NCBI RefSeq assembly: GCF_000003195.3
Contig: NC_012877.2
Location: 14,050,703-14,114,702 of the forward strand
Source: Sorghum bicolor
Lineage: Eukaryota; Streptophyta; Magnoliopsida; Poales; Poaceae
Direction: 5' to 3'
DNA: 64,000 bases
In this document: one piece after another, positions 20,332 to 30,625 of the stretch
How the letters are laid out: the number at the start of each line of letters is the position of its first letter
How positions within the stretch are numbered: the first letter of the stretch is position 1
Notes under the pieces: model-generated
Seen by the model: only the letters and a program-made list of their open reading frames with translations
Databases searched by the model: none
Told to the model about the DNA's origin: nothing
Program-made: the position numbers and the translations under genes

Positions 20332-21054
20332 ATGGCTCATAACAAGGAGACCTTTGGCATGAATGGACAAAAGGACCTCGCTTCGCCACCCATAAAAGCA
20401 TTTAACAAAGAGAAGCTTCTAGCCATGCAAAAGCAAGTAGTTGAAGGAATGACTCAGAATGGGAACTCTCAGTAGTGCATCTCAGGACCAGTGAAGAGAC
20501 AAGTAGCAGAAGCTTGGAAAAATATGAGAACCAATGGAGGTGTTGGTAGTAGTACATCGGGATATCAAGATCAATGCCATTGTTGTAGGCATTATGGTCT
20601 TCCTTGTCGTCGGAATAGGTCATCTAAAAAGGAAGTTAAGGTAACATCAAATTGTGTGACTAATGAGGATAAGAAGAGGAAGGCAAAATCACTAGAGCCA
20701 GCATTGGGAAGTGAACAACATTCAAATCCTATGTTGTCACATTTAGCTTTGAACTCTGGCCATGAAAATCCAAACATTGGAGATGAAGAAACTTCTCAAG
20801 CTAACCCCACTGCTCATGAGGTATGCATAGATGGATGGACCATCACTTATAAAGAGTTTCAACCTCGAAGGATCAACCAAGTTAGGAAGAAAGCTAGCCA
20901 GCCAGAGACAAACCTTCAGAGTCAGCGAGCTGATAACACACCGAGCAACATCTCAGTGGAAAATGATATCACGAAGGATCCAGCTAAGAAAAAGTGTTAT
21001 CACTGCCAACAGGAAGGACACTATGTAAACTCTTGTCCACAGAGGAATCAATAG
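20332..21054 (+). pseudogene. Short gag-like frame with a CCHC zinc knuckle (Z)
   Basis: One frame from the ATG at 20332 with a single TAG at about 20473-20475. The full length is only about 240 codons. The C-terminal zinc knuckle CYHCQQEGHYVNSC (20995-21036) has the CX2CX4HX4C spacing of a nucleocapsid and binds RNA. A second Cys/His cluster (CHCCRHYGLPC) lies near 20575-20610. The large capsid domain of ordinary Gag is not seen. So this is a reduced nucleic-acid-binding protein; whether it works with particles made by another element is inference. Confidence 0.7.
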
Positions 21055-21971
21055 ACGCATCATGAAAGTATCCAACCTAAGTTTAAGATATAGGAGTTTG
21101 TGCCCTTGTGTAATAAAAACGCTAGTAGCGAAAGTCGAGTTTGTGTGCCTTGTGAACTTTTACTGCTTGGTTGAATTATCTTTATGCTTATGTTTGATTT
21201 GGATCTTTGTAATGAGTGTAATGATCTTGTGAGTTTCTTCACAATTTCATTTAGTTTACATGTCTAAGGCATAAGGATTGATGACATAAATAGTTGGGTT
21301 TTGGTCTTTCTCTTGTTATCTTATCCTACCTTTCCGGAGTATCACTTCTTTATCAATTCATATCTTTGATCTGGGTGAACAAAAATCATGAGAAAATTCT
21401 GGATGATAGTGGACTTCAAGAGTTTTCTCTGACCTCAAGAATCACCCCCATAGCTATTTTGGTATTGGAGTTATGAAAATCACAAGATGATACAATTGTG
21501 CTGTCGAGAACCTGGACCAGTTTTGGTTGCTTACTGTTTGGGACAAATACAACTATAGATTTTGGAAAGGTGTTCTACAGCAAAGTTTTAGATAAGTTGC
21601 CAAGCTTTCTAACGGTATAAGCTATAACCCTATTGGATTAACAGAACAAGAGTTATGTCCATTTTACTGTGCTGGTGATGATCTTATCGTGAGGAAATTT
21701 CAGGATATTTAATTCTTCCTTGCACATAAGTTCCTTGGGATGTCAAAAGGTCTCAGTGCAAAATAATTTGTCAAGAAAAAGTGCAAGCTACCTTCCTTGT
21801 GCCTCCTAGTCAACCTTTCTTAAGGGGGGTAGTACCATGATATCATGGGTTGATGCATTTTCAACTTATCTTGAAGTGAGAGTTGTCTCTTGAGATATTC
21901 TATGATTATGATCATCTCTCCTTGTCGTGTTATTGACGTTGGTCACTTGATGACAGGGAGTGTAGTATCCC
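21055..21971 (+). other. Non-coding interior of Z with a second polypurine tract
   Basis: No credible gene. At 21818-21832 the text TTCTTAAGGGGGGTAG nearly repeats the 3' polypurine tract. It could be a central tract or the scar of an older element end. Confidence 0.55.
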
Positions 21972-24900
21972 ATGGATCAGGATCCCTATATGATACCTCT
22001 TACTGATACGTGGGAAGAGAATGATGATCCTACCCTTGAAGGATGTTATGAGTATGATGAAAATGAGTATTATCAAAATAATAATATAGAAGAGCAAGTT
22101 GGAAGTGAATCAAATCAGAATCCACAACGGCGAAAGAGAAAAAGGAAAAGTTGTAAGAAGCCTACTGTTGGGTATTTTAAACGCAAACAGAAAAATCCGC
22201 AAGCGCACGGATACCGATGTAGCCTTCACCCGGGAGTATTCCAGAGTATCGATTTTCCACAGAGAACGTGAGTGTACTAATTAAGATCCAAGATCGCCCA
22301 AGGATAACTATATAATTATTTTTTGGTGGGAAGAGAGGAAGTTTCCTGAGAGTTCTCTAGTTGATCTAAGAATCAAGAATTACTTCAAGGTTATCTATAT
22401 CGGGACATCAGAGCACTAACCACAGAAAGAGATGAGAAGGGGGCTAGGAAGGTCTGATTACGGTCCTACAAACACCGATCTGAACATGGTGGAATACGTC
22501 GACCATTAGGGCTGTCACTACCCTAAGGTTACCACAACAATCCGCAGGATTGGGTGCAATTCCAGGTAATCGCAAGACTAAACACCACGTCTAATCTATT
22601 AATTACTACTCTAGCGTTATAAAGACTAGAGCACTTGATGCAAGCGGGAATCCAATAAATAACTTGAATGTAAATAAAAGTAATTAAAGAACTCAGGAAT
22701 TGTGAATTGAAGAACCTAGAGAACGATGAAGAACGAACCAGTTGCTGCAAAAGTATAATATTGAGGAAGATCCGACAGATCCGGCTCCTCCTCCGCTCTC
22801 CTCTTCTCTCTCCCTATTTTCTAGATTACAACTAGAACTAACTAGAACTAGAACTAGAGGAACTAGAACTAGAACTAGATGAACTAGAACTAGATCTAGA
22901 TGAACTAGAGGTAGAACTAGAAGAACTAGAGGGATCCTCTCTACTTGGATGAAGAATTGAAACCCTAGCTTTGATTCTGTAGAAGAGGTATGATCTCCAG
23001 GGGCCAGGGGGGTCTGGTTTTATAGTCCCTTCAAGTGAATCTAGGCCGTCGGATCAAACCGACATTGATCGTGTGGTTTTCCTTGAAGTATTAGGTCGGC
23101 GGAGCATGATCCCCGAACTTCACCCTGATTGGTCCAGGGGGGAGGGCAGGCGCCCAGTAAGGGAGGGCGGGCGCCCAGTGCCCGGCTCCGTTACGTCTCC
23201 CGTTCGGTCCCGTGGCTTCTGGAGTCTTCTAGATGATAGAAAATTGTGCGGCACGTTAATATCTCTATGTAAACCCGACGTGTGGGCCTTTCTTCCGTAT
23301 TTCCTGATAACTCCCTGCAGAAATAGACAAACACCAAAACTTGTGGAATTCTGTCAGATAAAACCCTAAGTCTAGGTGTTGGTTGCATTTGGATCCTTTT
23401 CTATGATTAGTTGATGGTTAAATGTGAGCATTAAGGACCGTCAACAAGCTCCCCCAAGCTTAACCTTTGCTCGTCCCTGAGCAAAGATGAACTCAAGAGT
23501 TTCTGCAGTGGTTTCATGCCTTAAAGGTACACATGAGTTCAAACAAGATCTCATCTCTGAGTTAGGGTAAACTGTTAAGAATTAAACTTACTCATTTTAC
23601 CTTCACCATGGGGCTTGCAACCGTCACTTCTATCTTGAGTAGTTAAAAGATAGAACAGTCTAGTCAAGTGCCATGTCTCTTATTCTTGATCAGCTATAGC
23701 TCTGGAGTTTTTGCAGATTTTCAAATAAAACTCAGAGATTCCTTGTATGACTCTCTCTAGTCTCTCTTTTGTGGTATTTCTGGATTCTTACCAAGGCAGT
23801 AATGGTGTATGCCTTCTCTCAAAGTATGTGGTATTTTTGGTATGACGCATAGTGGCATTGCCTTCTCTCTCACCCTACTCTAATAAGGTTTTGATATCTG
23901 GAGCTCATAGGTGGGAGACAGCTAATACATACTTACAAGACATTTATTGCATAGTCAAACAATGGATCCAGAAGAACAAGTCAATAAGTCAAATCAAGAT
24001 GTGCATGTGTGGCGAATGAATGGTGTATGGTAATGATGGTGATAACAATGGTGAAAGTCTAATTCTACTTGTGCTCTTTTGAGGGGATACATACCTTTCT
24101 TGCTCTTTTGAAACTTTTTGAGGAGAATGAGATGCTCTATATTTTCTTTTTCTTTTCTCTCAGGTGGGTATCTTGTACCCCTAATTCTACTATCGGACAC
24201 TTGTCCATTTTTTACCTCTCGTCTCACTTTTTTTTTCTTTCGAGGTTCCGAGCACTTGCTCCTTTTTATTTCCTCGTATATTTTTTTTTCTTTTTTTTTC
24301 TTCTCTTTTTTTAGAGCACTCATCTCTTGAGATAATATAGCAAGTGGTAGTAACAAGATAACTTGAGCATTTATTTCACAAAGGGAAACAGAAATATTTT
24401 TGGTTATTCTCTCCCGGATTAGGAGTAGAATATTTTTAGGTGGTTCTGGAGATGGAAATGGATGGATATATGTGGATGGTACTTCCGGAGTACAAGTAAC
24501 ATATATGAGTGAACGTGCAAGTGAAATCTTGATTTAACCACATGACAAGCTCCTAAGGGTCTACACAGCTTGACCACACTCAATGCTCATAAGCAGTAAA
24601 TAGTAAATGTGTGGCTCAAAGTCTAGCAAGCATGTATATATGGCTGTGGTAGGAATTTAAACTCTCATCATACAGGAACTCATCATGCAACATTTTAAAG
24701 ATTTTCAAAGATAAAATTCTCCAGAATTCTAGCATCTCTAGGAACAGATAAACAGCAGCTCAACCTTCCCATATCGTATCCATTAACGACTTAGACTTTA
24801 GATCAAGTACTCTCCCCACAAGTTCAGGTTTAGAGTAAATCTTAATTAATAACAGTAATGCCTAAACTTGAGAGAGATTTCAATTTTGAGAACTAATCAT

Positions 24901-27900
24901 GGCAGAGCAACTATTCATCATTTCCATGTGAGAGCTTATCATGAGGGTTCATAGCAAACTTTATTTATTTATGTATTTAGCAAACTAAGCAAAGATATAT
25001 GTATATAAGCACAAAATCTTTATTTGGGTTTATATGATTATGCATCTTTTTATTATTAGAGTAAAGTATAAACGTGAGTAGAATACTTAGCTGGATAAAT
25101 GGGGGTGCTCTCCCCCAAGCTGGATTTTGACGTAATTTCTTCTGATGTAGCTAGCAGGTGGCGGAGGTGTATTTGAATGTCGGCAGCACTCTGATAGCGA
25201 TTAGGATGTCCTCTGTCTGCTAGTCTTCTTTGATCCTTGAATTCTGTGGAGCTCAAATAGACAACAAAGCTTTGTGGAACTAGTTAAGTGTTAGCATAAA
25301 TAATTAGCCTTTATCATGTTGAGCCTCCTCAATAAATGTTACTCTCTTTAGTAGGATCATAAATTTATTTTTATATTTTCATTTTTATAGGATAGAAATG
25401 TATTTATTTTATTTTTATGCCACCACAGTGAATGTACTTATGGGTTTTATGCCATGAGCATACTCACATGGGGCTTACTATCTTCAACATTTTTATTTTC
25501 TTTTCAAGATGATGTGAACCTAATTAACTAAGCAAACTATTATAAATAATTGAAAGAAAAAAGATAACTACCAAGTTTACCTCTTGGCAAGGCGTTCAGG
25601 GTTTTTAAGTCCTCCGAACGGGACTCTCCGTTTCCTGAGTCATTCTGGGATTCGCTGGATGGCGTAGTCGGTGGTTCCGACGGTGCTTCCTCTTCGTGTA
25701 TAACTATCTTCTCTTTCCACAACTGACTCGGTGCTACGGTCTCCTCAGGACAGTTCTGTTCAAGCTGTATGTCTTCAGACATTACCACTTCTCTTTCGTA
25801 GTCCGCCCATCCGTCCTTGATGATTTTCCTCCTCTGGTTGCGGTTGCGTTGTCTCCTTGTCCTGACCTGCTTAGAGTCTTTAACTATATAGTTAGAGTTA
25901 GTAAAATAGCGGCATACCTTCTCAGAGGGGAAATGCATGTGGACTTCTTTGGTTCCAATGTAGATGATTGCTTTAACAGTGCTGAGGAACGGTCTTCCAA
26001 GGATGATGGGTGGATCGTACTTGTCTTCTCCCATGTCAATAACCTTAAAATCATCTGGAGCTGAATGTATGTTGGTTGTAGGGACATGGTTCTATGCAGG
26101 AGCTGATAAGTGACTGCGGCCATTATGTTGACGTTAGATCCGGTGTCGTAGAGTGTCTTCTGAAAAGAATATCCGTTGATTGTGCACTCGATGCTTGGAA
26201 CACCAGGGTCGTCCTTCTTGATCAAGAAAGGCGACTTGAGTTGACGATCTTGACCTCCTTTAGCTGTAGTGACCATCTTAGCTGACTCGGTACACATTTA
26301 CTTGTTCTTGTTCCTCCTGTTGGTCCTCTTCCTTGGTTCATGTCGGGATTGCTCTGGGATTTGTATAGTCTTGTTTCTTGAAGGAAAACGTCTCCTTCTT
26401 CCCCTTGATGTAGAAACTGATCTTAGTAGCACTAGCGTAGATGACAGCTCCTGAAGTGTTTAGGAATGGCCTCCCTAGGATGATGGATGCCCTCTCATCA
26501 GTACCAGTCTCTATCACCACGAAGTCTGCTGGGGCGTACAAGGTACCAACTCGGACGCAGAGGTTCTTCAATATTCCCTTTGGGAAACTTAGCGTACGAT
26601 CTGCAAGCTGCAAAGACATAGCTGTTTCTAATAAAGGATGTGTAAAGAATTTTTCATAGAGTACCCTGGGCATAATGTTGACGCTGGAGCCAAAGTCGCA
26701 GAGTGCTTTTAGGAAGTCCACCATGCTGATGGAGATCGGGATGACAGGGCGTCCTGGATTGTCTCTCTTGACCGGCAGAAGGTCAGTAATTACTTCCACA
26801 ACAGGGTTACTCCAGTAGTTATGTCCTCAAGCATCTCAGGGCAGTGATTGCCTGAGTGTCCAGTATCTCCAGTGTGTTTGTGCTTGTAGATCTAGGTTCT
26901 TCACTTGGTGGAGTCTGGGAGTTATAAAAGTCCTTCATATTTTGCTTGAAGTGTACCTGCTCATAGAGACAAGGCAGAGATCAAGTGCATGGGCCCTGTT
27001 GGTGGAAAACACCAACAGAACCAAAAGTGTATTTGCTCTTCTCTATCCTTAAGCATAGTGAGCAAGACACAGTTGATGGATAATAAGATCATGAGTGTAG
27101 CATTTAAAACATTCGTCAGATCAGATCACTCAACCTAATGGAAAGATAATCTATCTATACTTATGTTTTGTTTATATCTTCCAGAGATTGGATGTGCAAC
27201 ATTTTAGTTCATATGATTAGGAGTGTGGGATCACAAAGGTGGAAGGACTAAACATATTGAATCGATTGGGTTGGTTAATCTAGAGTTGCAAATCATACAT
27301 GTTTGTCTCTTTTATTCATGTGAACGGCAAAAATAAGGAGAAGCTTTATAAAAGTGATAGTCAAGTACCTTAAGATGTTACCTTACTTGAAGAGTGATGG
27401 TACAGTATCACCTTGTGGAAGCTTTCCTTTCTTAGCGGTTGTGCATCGTGTTTGTAGCACCCTCCATGGATCATCTCTTGTGAGCTATGCCTACCTTGTG
27501 TAAATTGTTAAACTTCATGTGTGTCTCTTTTTGTCTCCAATGTGAGTTTATCTCAGGACTTCCTAGGTCGATATTGAAAGTTTTCCTGCAGGGGTTAGTC
27601 CAACATAATATCCAATATCTACTATAGCATACTATCGGCTCATAGATCAACCTAGACACCATGTCTAATTTGATTTAGGAGGGCATTTTAACCTAAGCAG
27701 CATGCTTAATTTAAACTCCCTTGGAAGAGAGATCATCAGCCCTAAACTAAGCACCATGCTTAATTAAGAGATAAATGAAACTACTCCAAACCTAGACATA
27801 TACTAAAGCAAATAAAGGTAGCATGAGAGCATTTATAGAGATCTACTCAAGTGGAGATGAAGTAGTGTGATTAGTATTTAACAAATTGAGCATGTCTCAA

Positions 27901-30380
27901 AGGTAGGGACAACCAACATAGCAACATGGCAAAGGATGTTTTTAATGTAAAGTTCTCCCCCAAGCTTGAATTTTGCAAAATTCAAGTTTGGATGAATTTA
28001 ATTCAATGTTGTATGATGATTGGTTGGACATACCTTGTGCTTGTCATTCATCCGATCTTCTTGCTCCAATCCTGGAAAGGTTAGTGACAAGAATACCCGA
28101 AGGAATATTTTTACAATTATCCTTATATGCTCAACACACAAGGTAATGTTGCAAATAATTCAAAGCTCGTGTTACGATCTGATCAGTGCTTATTTTTGGA
28201 CACTAAGCTTGTCCTTGGGAAACCATCAATTTATGTCAGTGAAGTGGTTTCCCCTCCAACGCTGACCTATATCAAGATCAACTCAACGAGATCTGCAAAA
28301 TTTATTATAGACATATGCATCGACAACCGCCCTTTTAAAGTTTTTATAAATAGAAAGGATGAGGGGGTTGGAGATCTCGAATGTGGTGATGTTGGAAAAA
28401 CCAATGGATTGGGAAGATGTTGCATATGAGCATGGAGTAAATGGAGTGGCTATGAAATAAATTCCATGCTCATTAATGCTTAGAGTGAAATCCATGTGGT
28501 ATGGTGAAAATGGTAAGGTGAGTGTGGTAAAAAAGGAAAAGAAAAAGGATACACGGACGACTTGGTTCGAAACTAGCACAGCTACCGTTCCCCGGCAACG
28601 GCGCCAGAAAGCTTGTTGGGTATTTTAAACGCAAACAGAAAAATCCGCAAGCGCACGGATACCGATGTAGCCTTCACCCGGGAGTATTCCAGAGTATCGA
28701 TTTTCCACAGAGAACGTGAGTGTACTAATTAAGATCCAAGATCACCCAAGGATAACTATATAATTATTTTTTGGTGGGAAGAGAGGAAGTTTCCTGAGAG
28801 TTCTCTAGTTGATCTGACAATCAAGAATTACTTCAAGGTTATCTATATCGGGACATCAGAGCACTAACCACAGAAAGAGATGAGAAGGGGGCTAGGAAGG
28901 TCTGACTACGGTCCTACAAACACCGATCCGAACGTGGTGGAATACGTCGACCATTAGGGCTGCCACTACCCTAAGGTTACCACAACAATCCGCAGGATTG
29001 GGTGCAATTCTAGGTAATCGCAAGACTAAACACCACGTCTAATCTATTAATTACTACTCTAGCGTTATAAAGACTAGAGCACTTGATGCAAGCGGGAATC
29101 CAATAAATAACTTGAATGTAAATAAAAGTAATTAAAGAACTCAGGAATTGTGAATTGAAGAACCTGGAGAACGATGAAGAACGAACCAGTTGCTGCAAAA
29201 GTATAATGTTGAGGAAGATCCGACAGATCCGGCTCCTCCTCCGCTCTCCTCTTCTCTCTCCCTATTTTCTAGATTACAACTAGAACTAACTAGAACTAGA
29301 ACTAGAGGAACTAGAACTAGAACTAGATGAACTAGAACTAGATCTAGATGAACTAGAGGTAGAACTAGAAGAACTAGAGGGATCCTCTCTACTTGGATGA
29401 AGAATTGAAACCCTAGCTTTGATTCTGTAGAAGAGGTATGATCTCCAGGGGCAGGGGGAGTCTGGTTTTATAGTCCCTTTAAGTGAATCTGGGCCGTCGG
29501 ATCAAACCGACATTGATCGTGTGGTTTTCCTTGAAGTATTAGGTCGGTGGAGCATGATCCCCGAACTTCACCCTGATTGGTCTAGGGGGGAGGGCGGGCG
29601 CCCAGTAAGGGAGGGCGGGCGCCTAGTGCCCGGCTCCGTTACGTCTCCCGTTCGGTCCCGTGGCTTCTGGAGTCTTCTAGATGATAGAAAATTGCGCGGC
29701 ACGTTAATATCTCTATGTAAACCCGACGTGTGGGCCTTTCTTCTGTATTTCCTCATAACTCCCTGCAGAAATAGACAAACACCAAAACTTGTGGAATTCT
29801 GTCACATAAAACCCTAAGTCTAGGTGTTGGTTGCATTTGGATCCTTTTCTATGATTAGTTGATGGTTAAATGTGAGCATTAAGGACCGTCAACACCTACT
29901 CATAGAAGTAAGGTGCAACGAGACTATATCAATGGAAGACTGAGCAATGTGGATAGGCATAACATTCATGGAGCTACCAAAGTGGTTGGTGGCTATATTC
30001 AAGTAGACTCAGTGCAAGTTTTTGCTCTGTTTGACCCGAGTGCTTCGCATTCTTTCATTTCTGCCGACTTGGTAAAGACAATCGAGAGGGTAAAGTGTCC
30101 AACGAAGAAGCCTTTACTAGTTCAAACCCCAGTGGGAGAAATACAAGCAGATCAGGTGTGCTCAAATATCAATCTGGTCATAAACAAGGAAAACTTCACT
30201 GTAAACCTCATTGTGCTAGAGTCGCTTGGTATTCCCTTGGCCCTTGGTAATGGATGGTTGTGTGCACACAAAGGAGTGATCTATGGTACCGAGTACAAAA
30301 TGCTCTTAACAGCACCGTCAGGAAAAAGAATTGAGTATCATGGTGGCCCACTCCTACCTGAGGAGGCAAATGCATATTAA
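21972..30380 (+). CDS. Acidic N-terminus plus retropepsin-like ORF of Z, split by insertion W
   Basis: Coding parts are 21972-22165 and 29900-30380. W sits between them with a 5-bp duplication; skipping W and one duplicate leaves one open frame. The first part is acidic (Asp/Glu/Tyr-rich) and ends in a Lys/Arg cluster (RRKRKRK). The second part has the protease-like domain with FDPSASHSFISADL as the active-site region and the hydrophobic INLVIN and NLIVLE strands. It ends EEANAY at TAA. No other pol domain follows. The frame is 224 codons in all, far shorter than a normal pol. The intact frame suggests W arrived fairly recently, or that this frame was kept. Confidence 0.7.
22166..23446 (-). 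repeat. 3' LTR of W
   Basis: 1,281 bp. On the minus strand it starts TGTTGACGGTCC and ends ACCCAACA. It includes an AACTAG-type simple repeat (about 22828-22925) and two GGGCGCCC palindromes (about 23145-23180). Confidence 0.9.
22828..22925. repeat. (AACTAG)n-type simple repeat in the W LTR
   Basis: Degenerate AACTAG/AACTAGATG units. Equivalent arrays are at about 29277-29370 and, inverted, about 57895-57980. It marks all members of this LTR family. Confidence 0.85.
23447..23460 (-). other. Polypurine tract of W
   Basis: On the minus strand GCTTGGGGGAGCT abuts the 3' LTR. The wider text (GCAAAGGTTAAGCTTGGGGGAG) is typical of grass Athila-like elements. Confidence 0.75.
23461..25539 (-). other. 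Non-coding 3' interior of W
   Basis: No supportable gene. It holds a long pyrimidine run (24120-24315) and AT-rich text. This corresponds to the long 3' spacer of Athila-like elements. Confidence 0.6.
25540..26297 (-). pseudogene. Second retropepsin domain of W, broken
   Basis: The upstream half (25884-26297) has IKKDDPGVPSIECTING and the active site LYDTGSNVNIM. The downstream half (25540-26034) is in another frame and has APDDFKVIDMGEDKYDPP and ILGRPFLSTVKAIIYIG, then a basic stretch (RTRRQRNRNQRRK). A short deletion or frameshift near 26035-26080 separates the halves. It keeps the canonical D-T-G triad, unlike the domain just upstream. Confidence 0.75.
26338..26799 (-). CDS. First retropepsin domain of W
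   Basis: 153 codons hold an entire Athila-type protease-like domain in one frame: KRDNPGRPVIPISI, active site LCDFGSSVNIMP (D-F-G rather than D-T-G), ADRTLSFPKG, and the closing IILGRPFLNTSGAVIYA. It lies directly upstream of a second, divergent protease domain. The upstream Gag that normally precedes it is missing. A change at the second position of the D-T-G triad makes activity uncertain. Confidence 0.78.
   Translation of the reverse strand: MEVITDLLPVKRDNPGRPVIPISISMVDFLKALCDFGSSVNIMPRVLYEKFFTHPLLETAMSLQLADRTLSFPKGILKNLCVRVGTLYAPADFVVIETGTDERASIILGRPFLNTSGAVIYASATKISFYIKGKKETFSFKKQDYTNPRAIPT
26800..28588 (-). other. 5' interior of W without a recognisable gag
   Basis: AT-rich text with only short chance frames. 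Ordinary members would encode Gag here. Another GCTTGGGGGAG-like tract (minus) lies near 27955-27966. Confidence 0.55.
28589..28606 (-). other. Primer binding site of W
   Basis: Minus-strand TGGCGCCGTTGCCGGGGA, 7 bp from the 5' LTR. It is identical to the PBS of element U at 60449-60466. Confidence 0.85.
28614..29894 (-). repeat. 5' LTR of W
   Basis: 1,281 bp, the pair of 22166-23446. Minus-strand TATA text near 29465 (GACTATAAAACC). Confidence 0.9.
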
Positions 30381-30625
30381 ATTTCCGTGTCCCTTGGAGT
30401 TATAAGCTAAAAGAAATTAGTAGTCAAGATGGACTTTGGTCAACTTTGAATAATAGCTATTCAATGGAAATATTGCTCACGAGGTGTGACCTTGAGACAA
30501 GTGTTTAAGTTTGGTATGCAAGTTATGAAGTGGAAAGGGTCATCAAGATATTTTTTTGTTTCTCTCACAGGATCTGAGCCTCTTCCGAATCTCGAGGACG
30601 AGATTCATTTTAAGGGGGTTAGAAT

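Larger units (their letters stand above)
22166..29894 (-). mobile_element. Athila-like Ty3/Gypsy element W, complete ends, no visible RT or integrase
   Basis: 7,729 bp on the minus strand with 1,281-bp LTRs (5' LTR 28614-29894, 3' LTR 22166-23446) and a target duplication CCTAC (22161-22165 and 29895-29899). The PBS next to the right LTR is TGGCGCCGTTGCCGGGGA (minus), typical of Athila-type elements. The polypurine tract abuts the left LTR. The only recognisable coding is two protease domains (25540-26799). No gag, RT or integrase was found. Around 20 LTR differences, mostly transitions, were seen by eye, so it is older than A2. Confidence 0.9.

Noticed and set aside
22828..22925. AACTAG array as a CRISPR-like or satellite array
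   Set aside because: Units are short, degenerate and without spacers, and sit at a fixed place in an LTR family.
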